A stretch of DNA of 64,000 nucleotides, taken from NCBI RefSeq assembly GCF_002443255.2, contig NW_019211456.1, positions 50,838,486 through 50,902,485 on the forward strand. Reading direction: 5' to 3'. The notes below the pieces were generated by a model that worked only from the letters and a program-made list of their open reading frames with translations, ran no database searches and was not told the origin of the DNA. Source of the DNA: Varroa destructor. Lineage: Eukaryota > Arthropoda > Arachnida > Mesostigmata > Varroidae. This document shows positions 15,001 to 28,300 of this stretch, piece after piece. Position numbers and translations under genes: made by a program. Position 1 is the first letter of the stretch. The number at the start of each line of letters is the position of its first letter.

Positions 15001-16332
15001 GACAGTGTCAAAAGTTCACTGCTTTTCAAGGTTGTTTCCTGGTGCTCCATATGTATTTCAAAGCAGATTGATCCAAGAAGAGATTTTTTAACGACATCTT
15101 TCTGCATCTAGTTGATATAATGCAAGTTCTTTGTAGCGATAGTTTTTGCAAGTCTTAAAAACGAATCGTAAAAGATTTATTGCCTATAGTAGCATTGGCG
15201 TACAGAATAGTTACGGGGACTTAACTGGAAGTTATGCTTGATTATGGCGCACTACCCATTCCATCCGCAAGCAGCATTATGGCAGCAATTCGCATGTGCA
15301 TTGCGTGACATATTCGATATAAATTATTAGAATGCAGTGCTAGTGTTTTGGCTAAGCCAATATGTTAGTGTGGAGTGTAGACTAAAAATAAGCTTTCTGT
15401 TGCACCACGAGCAAGTTCTTTAACTTCCAAGAACTAGTAAGCTCTTATAGATAGTCATCAAAATTAGGGGCGTGTTCGTGGTCGCCTAAGAAAGAAAGTC
15501 AGGTGTACGATGTTTACATTTTGTTGCAAGATTCATCTTTTTCTTGAATCCTTAATGAATCCTGCAACTGAATGAAGGACGAAGAAGCTAAATGCTGAGC
15601 CTTGTACATGTTAACTTAATTAAGTTCCTAAATCCGCTTCACCTAATAGCACGTGCGAAGCACTTGCAGTCTAATCATAACTCTGGCGCCGCTTACAAGA
15701 AGAGTACATAAATATGGAATAGAGTATAGAACAGCCCAAATGTATTGCGCTTATTCTTATTTTATTTACTTATTATGAAATGTGAAGTGTCAAAACATTG
15801 AGAATCTATTCTGCTCGAGGTCCTTTTACGTTCCATTACACATAAAACTAGCAATATAATTGTGTAATTTTAAAGGTGAGAAAAGTGCTAAAAATAAATA
15901 GCACCTGGATCAATTTTTCATTCATTTGTATTTGGAAATTAGCCATACGTCTATCGTTAACATACTAATATAAAAGAAATGTTTGCTCCTGTTCATCTGA
16001 TAGAGACATAAATATAAATATCTAGCAGTTCTACAATGGTCATATCATAAATATTTTCAATAACTGAAATGTGTATAGGGATTCGCTTGATCTAAACGCA
16101 CATACGGCTTATTTGTGTAGTGGTTGTGTTTTAAGGGAAAACGTTTTATCGGGAAGAATCTGCGCGTAAAAATAAAATACACAAAAGCACGCTCTTAACC
16201 GTTTATTATTATTATGGTGATCTAAAATACAATCGATCACACACCAGTGATAATAATGGAAAAATATTGCAGCACGCATTGAGGCAAAAAAAGAGAGACC
16301 GAGCTCCCGTGGAATACTGTTCTCATATATAT

Positions 16333-16432
16333 NNNNNNNNNNNNNNNNNNNNNNNNNNNNNNNNNNNNNNNNNNNNNNNNNNNNNNNNNNNNNNNNNNNN
16401 NNNNNNNNNNNNNNNNNNNNNNNNNNNNNNNN
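16333..16432. other. assembly gap (100 N) inside a TA repeat
   Basis: Exactly 100 N, flanked by TATATAT on the left and ATATAT on the right. A placeholder of fixed size, so the true length is unknown. Confidence 0.99.
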
Positions 16433-16490
16433 ATATATTTCTGACTAAATTATCAATTACGGTATGTGAATATCCATGTGTGTATATATA

Positions 16491-16524
16491 GGTATGTATG
16501 TATGTATGTATATATATATATATA
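16491..16524. repeat. GTAT/TA microsatellite
   Basis: GTAT units run into a TA tract, close to the N gap at 16333-16432. Confidence 0.9.
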
Positions 16525-18065
16525 GAATTAGTTAAGCTTCATTGTCATTTTTAGCATTATTCATGCATGCTGATATTAAATTTCGGTATTTCAATAGAGA
16601 TAAAAATAGTAATATTTATATCTAATAGTAGTCATTAAAATTTCGATCTCCTTAAAAGCTCTGATAGTTCTAGAAAAGGCAAAGAACGAATATGCTGGTA
16701 CGTCGAACAACCTGAGCCTAAGAGATTCTTGACGCAGTAGAACTGAAAAAGTGCTCCGGATCTTTTATTTGATTGAACATTACCCCTTGATACCACAATG
16801 CACTCTGGCGAACACGGACCATTGTAGGCGTTTAGCTAATACCATTCGGAGTTAAACGTTTTAGGTATTAAAAATAGTTTTCTCTGGGAGCTATTTGCAT
16901 TTAGTTCGATTCTGAAAACGTCGACTCGTTCTCTTACGAGCGTTTTATACGAAGTCTTTTCATAAACCTCCCTCACGTCAACTTGAAGATGCTGTAAATA
17001 GATGCGAAAATGATATTAATAACACCATCTTTGCAGCCCTAATTGATTCAAATATGGGTAGTATCCTAGCAGGACTCCGCTGCCCCTGGCTCTAGATGAT
17101 TCTCATGGGCTCGATTCAAATTTAGATGTGGGCTAGTGACTTGATTCCGATACGGTGCATGGCAATTACCTATAGCATAGGCACATATGTGAGGAAAGCG
17201 GAATGGCGCATTGATGTTAAATAAGCTTTGAGGTGACCGAAAGATAATAACCAATCGAGATGCTGTTACGGTCGATTCCGTCGGATCGTAACACTTGGAT
17301 CCTTCTATTTTTCGAAATTGTGTGGAGAAAATTGCACGAGCTTATTGCAAAATCCCGCATCGTTTTGTTAAAGTAATATATGGCAGCGGCTAAGAGAATG
17401 TTTATTTTTAATCCTTAGAAAATTAGTAAGCACAATATAAATCATGCCACACTGAGCTAAAACTTGTCAAGATAAATATCTCGGTTTTAAAAAATATGGG
17501 ACACACCGGTCCTGTTTTAAAAGGCTCTTCGTAAATTACCTGAGCATGATATCGAAGGTTTCAGCGCACCGAAAACAAAACACAACAGATAGAGAGCAGT
17601 TGATCTCAATTAGGACACACAAAAAACTCGGTTCGTAAAATACGTTGAACTTAAAAGTAACGCCAAACATAATTTGATTTTTTGCTAGATTTAGCATCTC
17701 GCTTAAAACACATTTCATTTTCACTACATTTCCCAGGTTTTGCCCCGCTATTTACGAACGGCCAATATCTGCTTAAGTTATTTATAGCTTGACAAAAATA
17801 TGTAAACATCGGCGGCTCCATCTCCTCAGTTAACAGTAATATTTCAGCTTAAGAAACTGCGGTTTATATTTATCTATTTTCTTTCTATCACTGTTAAAGC
17901 GTAATTAATAATTATCACTTCTAGCGACAGCTTCACGTGTTGACTGCGTTAACAGGCGAAAGGGCAATCCCACATTTTTTGGACGTTTATTATATCCGAC
18001 TTGCCTGCATTAGATGATAGTAATCCTACAAAGTCAATATGGAGCTTATAGGTTAACATCTCACG

Positions 18066-18087
18066 TATATATATATATATATATATA
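18066..18087. repeat. TA microsatellite
   Basis: Eleven TA units. Confidence 0.95.
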
Positions 18088-21054
18088 GGAAAGAAAAATA
18101 TATCTAGATAGGGTATAGCTGCTCTTGAATAATGCGCATGCGTCACCAGCATTCTTTTCTGATGAGTTGACGATTGTCATCGTAATGATCTCTTTGCTTT
18201 CGCTTTTCCAATAAGCGAACGATTGACGATTGCAGGCAGGATCAGTTTTAATAGCATTGATGATATGAAGATTAGTTATAAGAAGTTAATCATTCGCTGG
18301 TTCAAGTTGAGCATCGGTGTGTCTTCTTTTTATTACTTGCCAAAGTTTACGACATCTAAATAGCAGATTTGCCACATCAAGCGACAACCACTCAGCTTCG
18401 GAAATGAGCACTCGAACTCAAAAAGAATAGATGCATTAATAAATATAACAATTAAATAAACGATAAAAATTATAATTAATGGCTATAAAAAATGTCTATG
18501 ATTAATTGAATCTCTGAGTTGAGTCTTGCGATATGAGCGTGGCCACGCGTGTTGAATCAGCGATAGCAGATCTCAGACCGGCCGCTGGCAAAAGAGCTTT
18601 TCAAAGGGGCGTGCTTCCAATTAGCCCACCGCCATACGAACCCAAATGCGCTTATGAAATCGTTGACGAAATTATCAGAGCGACATCAGATTTGGCATAG
18701 GGAATCATGCTTTGGTGACAGGCAGAATTCCGTATGCACTCGCAGTTCATTGTTGTACTCGTCCGCAACTTTAACACTGCGCAGTACTCGTATACAGGCC
18801 GACATACGCTGAAAAAATGAAGGAAATTACAAAATATTAGCATATAAAAGGTAGACGAAAAGCAATTATCCATCTATATCGCTCTAGGCCGATGCGCCTA
18901 CACTGTCCTGAGAATCCTGCCTTCAAACTTTGTATCGCTTTTTATTAACGACAAAGCAAAGGTGCATTTGTATACTAGTCCGATATAGAGGATATTGACT
19001 ATTCGCTGAACGTACACCGAACGAGTGTATAACTGAGCACGATAGGTACGTTCCGAATAACCACAGTCCACCAAACAGCAACGATGAACTGCGAAATTCT
19101 AATACGTTGCACGTTAGTATTTAACTCGTCAGGTTACTATGTAAACAAGTCGACAATTTAAACCTATTTTTCGCGCTTGCAAAAAGTGAGCCTTCTTGGC
19201 CTCACTATCAGGCCCTCTACTTAACTAAAAAGTACCTAAGTTGCAGTAAAACCTTAAGTAGTAAAGTACCTACTTCTTCATTCATGAACGACTAGTGGTT
19301 TAGCCTTAGCTGCGGCTCTATATCCAATTGCATAGTAGTAATAATCAATAACAGCTACCGACTGCAACTGGTAAAAGTTACCGACCCGTCTTTTTTATTT
19401 TCAGGGAGTCTTTTATCGATTAGGGTGTTTAGGCGTCAAGCATAGACAATATTTGGAAACACAAAGGGGGAAACACCATAAAGGGAAAATAACAAACGTC
19501 GCTGCTGACTCAAAGCAGGCACTATTGATCTTGTAATGCCTGTGGTATCTGAAGGGTCAACAAGATGTTTGAGGAATCGAAGGCACGATCCCTTTTTAAC
19601 AGGTACAGCTTTTTTTACAGACCGGACAAACAAAAGCCGCCTCTAGGGCGAAACAAACGACCTTTAAAACGTAAAGCAGTTGTTTTGTCGACTAGCTTGG
19701 CTGGTGGCGTGCCTCCGCGATGACGAGGTGGTAAGATGTTTGTCGTCTGAAGCAATGCACCACGCAATAACGGAGATAAAATTTCAAATGTTCATCTAGT
19801 TACATCGATGATACATAACAGCAAATGCCGGCTAAGAAAAATTAGATTCATTCAATACCAGGCTTGTTCATATATTCGAATAAGCCTACTATTGAATGAA
19901 CCTATATATATATGTGTAAAGCTCATAATCGATCGTTGTATGTCTGAAGTTAATGTTTAAACTTGCAATGAACGTTTTTTTTCACACGTTACAACTTGCG
20001 ACACAGCATACGTTTCGCCGCAGCATAAGTTGATTTCGGAACAGTGTAAACATGAGCCAGTGTTATGCCGGGGACATATACGAAGCCCTCAATATAAACA
20101 AGATTATTTACCAATCGTAATCACGACAGAAGTGTTGCCTAGCATGCTGGCAGGGATTGTGCCATGAGCTGTGTTTAATTAAAGAAACAATGTTTTTAGT
20201 AGTTGGTAATAGCTGGCTGATGGGTGCAAGCGTTAGCCTCTTCTCGTAAGCATTATCCCGCTGTATACGGGTGTGAATAGGAGGCGGTAGCAGTAATTAT
20301 GTTATTATTATTTCTAGCAGTAGTTGCAATGTGTTGTTAGTAAAAGACCATCACCTTTTATCATGCTTGATCATCACCGCACCGTCATCAGCATTCGGAT
20401 TCAGTATGTGTAGCTTCTGCTGCGGCTGTCGGCCATCGCTGATCGGCCAAACTCATTAGCTTGTTGCGTTTTCCAGTGCTCCGATTTACCGGATAGGCAG
20501 AGTAGGTGCCGGGATAAAGAAGAAAGGCCGAAATCCCAAAGCTAGAGCGACCTATTACAGCATCATCTCACAAGTAGCGCAACAAGAGCCATTGCCCCAG
20601 CTATCCCCGTTTGAGGCCAGATGACACCGTACTTCAGGATGGTAGCATCCATCGAGATTGCGGCTGCAAGCACTTGAAGAATTCAACTCAACCCATGATG
20701 ACCCTATTACGAGCTTTACAAGGAAGGATAGAAAGGCTTCCCAGGCCATAGTAAATAGGGCTAGAGATATGGTAGCACCCACAAAGACATCAATCATTAC
20801 AGTGTAACATCAAAGACTAAAATTGTGGTTGAACACCAAATGCCTCGCAAGGCACCAGGAAGTTGTATTATATCGAGTCTTTCGTATTAACCCTATTTAT
20901 TTTACTAAAATATTACAAATCGTTATTACTGTGTTTAACATTGATTCGCTATTATGTCTACCAGATGCATACAAACATACAAGTCACCTTTGTACAGTAA
21001 CAATGTGCAAATTACGTTCCTGCATATGGGATCGTGCACACACGTACGCACGCA

Positions 21055-21055
21055 T

Positions 21056-21083
<28 letters not shown>
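21055..21083. repeat. AC microsatellite
   Basis: CA dinucleotides with one interruption. It explains the overlapping open frames on both strands around 20935-21230. Confidence 0.95.
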
Positions 21084-21086
<3 letters not shown>

Positions 21087-21459
21087 CGTATATAGATACG
21101 TCCGCATACGTATATACGCATGCAGATCTGTGTGGCACAGTTGTATGCCGTAGAGAGAAATACAGCATGCTCGTAGGTGCTGCCAGTATTAGTGATACAA
21201 CCAAAAAGTAGGAAGAGTTCAAGAGGTAGCAAAGGGCGGGTCGGATATCGTTCTTCGAGACTGAGAAGTAAGCGCCATCCGGGACGTTTCCGAAAGATGA
21301 TTTCCTAGCCGACTAAGTTTGCGACCTACCTTGTAAAGTACATGCAGCCTGGACGTAACGCTTTCGATTAGAAACAGATCTGTTTGTTGCAACTTGTCAA
21401 TTGTCAGACTGCATTCTACGTTGCGGGAATGTGATCTCCAATGAAAAGAAGCAGTCTTT

Positions 21460-21465
21460 TTTATT
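21460..21465 (-). terminator. possible fusilli poly(A) signal
   Basis: AATAAA on the minus strand, about 345 nt past the stop codon. It is the first such hexamer I see after the stop. Such hexamers are common in AT-rich DNA, so this is tentative. It would imply a 3' UTR of about 370 nt. Confidence 0.4.
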
Positions 21466-21810
21466 TCGAAGTAGTCTGATTTCGCTGGAAAAGTGCCTGC
21501 CTTCAATTGAAATTGGCATACCTCTTACCCGTTCCGCATTGCACGGTGGACATAATCCTGCCTTACCGCCACCCTCCCTTATACTTATCTATAATTTAAA
21601 TCTACCTGAAGTACTGTTTGAATACAACTACAAGATGTGTTACGTATTCTAATGCCAGCTGAAACCGTTATTGCGTATGGTCTCCGATCAAGTCTATGAT
21701 ATGCTGATATATATGTGCATGAATAAAGAGATGTCTAAGAGCAGCTAGTTCCTATGATAGTTGATATGATTTTACGCCGCATGAGTACGCAGTATCTCGG
21801 ATATTTGTTT

Positions 21811-22384
21811 TTACGAAGGAGTATCTGTGGCGGTGCCGTTGTTATGCGTTGCCAACGCGTTCACGCCACTGGTATCGCCAAGTTGGCAGTGGTTGTAATG
21901 ATGTTGAAGGCTATGATTACCGTCGTGCTGCGGCATAAGCCTTAGGGCTTGTGCCTGTTGAGCCTGATGAACGGTTGCCGCCGCGACTGCCGGGTAACTG
22001 CCGGCGGGTGCGTAGTGGGCTGCATGGGCGGCGTGGGCCGGGAGCAAAATAGGCGCAAGGGGTGAAGATATTGAAGGCATCGGTGTCAGCGAAGCCATCG
22101 ATGTGATGGAAGAAATCGACGGTGGCATGAAGGCCAAGGGAGAGATCGGTGATAGTGAGGTAATAGGTGATAGAGGAGCTAATGGTGAAGTAGGTGATAC
22201 TCGAGGTGAGGGTATACTTGCTGCACCAGGAGCTGCGGATCGAGTTGAGAAGGCGTTAGCAGTGACCGGTGCGCCCGGTGATGGATAAAAGAGGCCTGCA
22301 GGAAGTCCTGCTAAGGAACTAAACTGTGACGCCACACCAGTTGTAGTAGCGGCAGCGCCAAACGGCGAAATTTCACTTGGCCAT
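21811..22384 (-). CDS. fus: fusilli exon 15 (terminal coding exon)
   Basis: A 574-nt exon after TTTCACAG. It starts [19 protein letters not shown] and runs 190 residues to a TAA at 21813-21811. The middle is a Ser-Pro/Ala-Pro-rich repeat with many S-P and T-P pairs; the end is rich in alanine, glutamine and histidine. Vertebrate ESRPs carry a further GLAY-containing block near the C-terminus; none is visible here, and I see no downstream exon encoding one. This may therefore be the true end for this lineage, or a small exon may have been missed. Confidence 0.88.
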
Positions 22385-25300
22385 CTGTGAAAATAATAAA
22401 AAGCACATTAAAAAAAATAATAAAAAGCACATAAAAAGAGATAAAATATTAACCTACATATACATTGAAGTTATACACAAGTGATATTTAAAAAATTGCG
22501 ATAATTCTATGAGATAACTTAACAGTATAAGAGCTGGATATTATTACGAAAACCAGATGCAAATTTTATTTATTTTAGCCTAGAGTATAGGTTTTCTGGA
22601 TCATTATCACATTGTACTTTTCTGATATTATATGTTGCATTGACAGCAGAAATAGATTGTTTTAGATCTTGTAGTGGTTGGAGCACTTAGACGTCAATCG
22701 GCTTCAACCACATATTCATCAATTTAAACAAAAAGTATCAAAAACATATTCGAAATAAAAATATTTGTTGCCCCATTAGAAACCTTTCAATATAGGTGTC
22801 AGTGCTGAAACAATATTGCTTTCGAAATTATGATTTGATGGAGGAACAAAACTAGAATTTCTGTGGTAGCCTCTAAGAACCCTAAAAAACGTTTACAACA
22901 GGCCTGGCAGTAGTGCTCCAGTGATCTCCCAAGATAATATTAGTAATTCTATCTATCGTCCTTCTTATAACTCTACTGGCCGTATAAGTGTTTAGTTTTG
23001 AATCTGAATCTAGACGATCTGTTTACCAACAGACATGTTACTGCTGTACTGTCGCGCGGATATCTATAAGTAAACTACATACTTGATCCAATCGTTCAAC
23101 AAGGAGTCACCTGATATTCACTGGCGGCTATAGCAAACGTTTGATTTGAAACACAAGATAATTAGGCTATCACGTTTGTAACAGTCATTTATAAGCGCAG
23201 CTAATACGTGTTATTTGAAAAATATACCTAGGGATCGGTAGACCGCCCAGGCCAGGCCGAGGAGTAGTTAATCCACCAACTGGCGACGAAGACTGCTGAA
23301 CCTGTAAACCTTGAAGAACCTACAAAATAAATTGGCATGATATTTTACACGGAATATAATAATTTAGTGCGCGACATTCTCTTCAGCTAATGAGCTTCCA
23401 CACACATTAATTAAATACTATGAAAAATTGCGTCTACTTAACACAAAAATGCACCTGATCTTAAGCCAAGAATACAAAGTCACATGTGACCGCAGTAGAA
23501 ATGTTAATGTCATTAGGGTTAAAGGAGATCTTTAGGGCGCAAACCTCCACCTCGCAAGGTTTAGGTATCGTTGTGGATGTCACTTTGACTACAATAATCC
23601 TCCACTCGGCACCGCCACAAGGGTCAAACAAATTTAAAGCGTTACCATAGATCTTATAAACAATTCTCATTGATAATAATTTTATTTATTTAATATCTGT
23701 TTCTTCTGGAAGGATAAGCAAAACAAGTACCAAGCTTCCAACGGACACCCACCGAAACTACGAGCTGCCTTTGTCGTCCACTGATAACTGATTCGGTAAC
23801 CATTTTATCTCTATTTCTTATTGTCATATCGGTACTGTTTTTCTAAGAGATAATACGACCAGCGCCCGGGTTACTATTAGGATTATTTCTGTGCGCTATT
23901 GGGACGACTGAATAATGACCACAATCTGGGCCCATGCACACCTCGTCACTCCTATGTAAAACAAAACGAAAAAGTACGTCCAGATTCAAAAAGGTGTATG
24001 ACTACGCAACAAAAGTCCATTGTTTTATTGAACTTTTCGCTTCGTTATTTTAGAAACAAACGATAGATTGATCGTTCGATTCGAGAATAGGATCGGATGA
24101 ATAGACATCGACAAAGAAAAAAAGGTATCTGCAACGATGTTCCGTAGATTTCAATATCATCCAACTTCTGAGTGAACCGTTTTTTTCAATTGCACGACTG
24201 TTAAGTTTATTTGAATCGCTATCTCTAGTTACAAATGAATAGCAATACTTACTGGTAACATGTCCTCCAGTGAACACTGGAAGACCTCGATATATCGTTG
24301 CTTCTTATTGATGACAAGATACCGGTGATGTCTATGAGCAGCGCAAATGAAAGCACTCTGCTCTGAATCCATCTGAATAAACGCTTCTCCGGAGGGTTGG
24401 CCCTGTAACGTACGGTACCATGAGTTAAACCTTCATCTATACGTGTATTAGAGGTACGGATCAAAAAAGAACGGTATCGATCAATCTTCAGCGCCGTTTC
24501 AGGAAGCGGGCCTGCTTGACTGAGCTGTAATATGTGACACATTTTTGTACTACTGTTAACGAAAAGAAGACGTTAGTAGTAAGCGCCGATTTCTTTATAT
24601 TATATGCGCGCAAAGAAGTTCGACCACGTGTCCAATCTGTGTGTGCCTTACATCGAACTAACCTGAGCATTGTAGATCATGTGTACGCCATGATAGATAA
24701 TATTCTTGGCGTATTCACCGAGGAAGTCGAGGATGTGCTCCACTTGCGCTTCGTACGGAAGGCCACGGAGTCGTATGCAATCCTTGCGCGAGCCTAGAGA
24801 CGCTGTTTGACTTTGTAAAAGAGGCGGCGGCAACAAGGGGACCTGTAGCCATAAAAATATTAGCTAATTTTTCAGATAACCACTCGTGCAGACCAAAATG
24901 TAGAGATCGGATACAATACTATCATTTTCAGGTGCGTGTATAGCCCGTTTGCAAATCGACTCTGTACCCCCGACAGTAACAAACCCTATGAGAACTAAAC
25001 GATAGAACCTGCCCCCACACGACAAATGCTATAGATATAACATCTAGCGTATCAGAAGTTGGATAGTTTCACTCATTGCTGTTGGGTGCAACCCTATTGT
25101 TATATATTTGATGATGTACCTGTGAAATATTGGCCAACAAAGGACTATTTGCACTCGTGGGCGACGGCATTTGTGGTCCTGTTTGTTGCTGTTGTTGTTG
25201 CTGTTGTTGCTGTTGGAGTTGTATAATAAATTGGGCGTTTCGGTTATGAGTGTCCATCGTTCGATTCAGCACCTGCTGTACTTCTGCGGTTGAACTGCGG

Positions 25301-28300
25301 AACAGTTCGATGTACCTATATAATTATTTGGATACACGAATACAGATATTAACAATCGCGGATCTCATAGGTACTTGTATGTACATTGGAGCCACGCGGC
25401 TCTTAGCTAAGTATTCGTCTGCTAATCTTACGGATACCGGACGTAAAACTCGAAACATAGAGGTATACATTTCGAACATGTATCAATGTATGGCTTGGAC
25501 GGCTAAGTTCGTGCTTATCAAACGCTAGAGACCACTCATCCGAGTCCTTTGAAAGTACATTATACTACATTCCGCCGACGTTGCCTGGATCGTTACCATA
25601 CTCGTTTTTGGCCCATATTTACCTGGCACCGATGGTTTCGCGGTGTTTCGCTAGCGCACGATCAGCCGCCTCTTCGCTCGCGAATAGCACAAATGCATCC
25701 CCAGTTGCACGGCCGTCGGGCTTTTTGACGAACATAATACCTGTGTGATCAGTATAGGTAGACAGTTATTGATTCTCTGGGATGCCCGCTTTTTCTTTCT
25801 AGTCCAATTTGTACGTTTACAGGTGAGAGGTAAATGAGCGTTTCAGGGTTGCCTATTATTTGAGACGGACATTTCTAATCAAGCAATGCCAAGCGTGCTA
25901 TTGATTTTTCACTGATCCTCCAGTCTGATCTCAGCTCGCTAGAGGCATCTCGCAGTTGACTACGAAGTCGTATATATATATCTGAATGGCGAATCGGGCA
26001 CGGCATCTAGTGCTTTGGAATAATTCTAAATCGTTCCATATTGATAATGAACTGTTATATACTTCTTCTTGTACCAGGTTTATCAAATCAGAGATCTTTG
26101 CATATCATAAGATAGGCTAACATAAATATTTATTTGCTGCGTCGAAATAATTCATCGATTGCGTCGCATCAATCCTAATTCAACGCGTTATTATTAGTGA
26201 CCGAATGGATACCTTCATCGCTATCCGTGAGCACTTGGATGGGTGGATCATTCTGACCGAAGAAGTCGATGATTTGTTTAGCCGTACAATCGTAAGGAAG
26301 ACCTCGCATACGAACGATTACTTGTCCACCTCGAGAGAGAAACGCCTGTGCTTCATCGTTGTTACCTGTTTGTGCGGTGGTGCATAATCGCGCAAGAAAA
26401 CAATGGCGCATCCAATTCGTTAGAAGATTTAGCGGGTTCCTCTCTGCGTCTACGGCAAAAAACCGAAATTTTCGAAGAACAGCCAACTAACCATCCATTG
26501 AACTTATCCGTTCCAGCTGGAGCGTAATCAACAACTTGAAAATACTCACTTATCGCATCGCTGTCGACCAATTGATCTTTCCCAACAGATTACAGAAAAG
26601 CCAGGCCGCCAAACCCATAACGAAAATGATAGGATTGGCACAGACTGCTTAATTTTTTTTCTCATCGCGTACCTATAGTATCACAGAGGAAACTTTTATC
26701 TCAAACAGATTTTCTTAGTAAACTGATCTCTATGTTTATGCAGAAAAAGGCATTTTTACGCTAGATATGAATCTGGCTCAAAACATTATTTCATGCTAGT
26801 GCAACGGATTCGCAATCTCCTTTCTCATCCTCATATTTTTTGTTGTTGTTGATATTGTTGTGAAGATAGATGACTATACAGTGGCGCGTCTGCAAAAATA
26901 TCGAATCGGAAAAACGCGATAGCCGAACCCTGTGTTTTTTCAAAATTTTAGACTACTTATTTATCTGTAGAGCATGCTTCCTTACAAAAATTCAGCTCTT
27001 TCATCTTTGGGGCAAGGACTGAGTACAAAAAGGCTACAGCTAATCATTTAAAATCCACGTTTGTGATAGGCAGGCTGGACGTCTAATTTTTACGACAAAA
27101 CGTTTTTATAGAATAAATGAGTTATAGAAAACACTGGCCTTTTGTTTCGGACTAAATAGGTTTATTTATATTGGCCTGCATATTTGCTCTGAGCTGTTTT
27201 TTTTTTCCTAGTTAAACTGTTTCGATATCTCCCAATAATTATATTGAATACAAAAACATGAAACTCAGCAAAGTAGATCCGAGAAGATAAACATTCTAGT
27301 TGTAAGGAGCACGATTTCTTGTTGTTAGTGATCTCAATTATTCCAACAAACGTTTACGAATCGCTTCGAATTTTTATTTTTTGGTTTTCCTGCACCGCAG
27401 CACCAAGACATCATCAAGACGTATGTACGTAAAATGCTTTAGTTTAAGATGGCAAATACAAATCGGTGCACTCAGTAAGACATGATCCTTTGAAGAACGA
27501 GCGATCGTAGCACAACGTTAGCCGTACAAAATGTTCCATACTATATTTACATATAGGACGAGCCCTAAATCAATTATATAGTTTTTAAGCTGCACATATA
27601 TTCTAGCATTCCGTATGCTTACGCCGTAAATGGTCCACATGCGAAAATAACTTCGCAAGATGCATTGTAACTTAATCAGCAAATAAAAAGAATTAAAGAC
27701 ATCGGCTAGTAGGTTCCTTCCTATTAATAAGAAGACGCCTGGCCTTTGGATACTGACACTACGTGGCACCTTGCTGAACTCAGCCAAGGTGATATGGCCA
27801 AATATAAAGCGCACTCACAAACGCTACGTCGATTGTTACACTTTGAACTGGAGCTTATTTCACCGCCCGGGTCGAATGTTTTTCTGTCCAACAATTTAAC
27901 GTACAAGATATTTAATAAACGCCATGTGCCATCTCTCGTATACGTATATGGATGTATTTTTACCGAATTTGTAATTCGCTCGCAAATTCGGCGAATGAAG
28001 TGGGAAAAGTCCGCTTCGATTTTTCTGCGCCTAGCATTCATTCAGCGGTTCTCTACCACCTAAAGTAAAAACAATATATTCTGTTAACTGAAGTATTAAT
28101 GAAAAATCAAGGCGCCGTTGTTCGCAAGGTATTAACGACAGCTTAGCGACCCCTACAAATGGCTGTAATGCTGGCCAATTTAACTAGCAGTGTTCGATAG
28201 AGGAACAAAGAGTCCGTTCACTTTATACGTCCTAAGTAACACTGAGTAACTTCTCGTTGCTTTTTTGTCATGGAACATTCGTCTATCAGAAGCATCTCTG

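Larger units (their letters stand above)
1..21459. other. region 3' of fusilli with no recognised gene
   Basis: About 21 kb in which I could not recognise a protein or RNA gene on either strand. The longest open frames (12553-13023 plus, 156 codons; 11089-11466 minus, 125 codons) have no family-like motifs and are within what chance gives in AT-rich DNA. GC-richer patches occur around 2560-3330 and 7960-8560. The only clear structures are simple repeats and an N gap. Confidence 0.5.

Noticed and set aside
20935..21232. Several overlapping open frames on both strands.
   Set aside because: They are low-complexity translations of the AC/ACGC microsatellite.
27724..28063. 105-codon open frames overlapping on both strands in intron 8.
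   Set aside because: Neither has a recognisable motif or well-placed splice sites in phase with fusilli.
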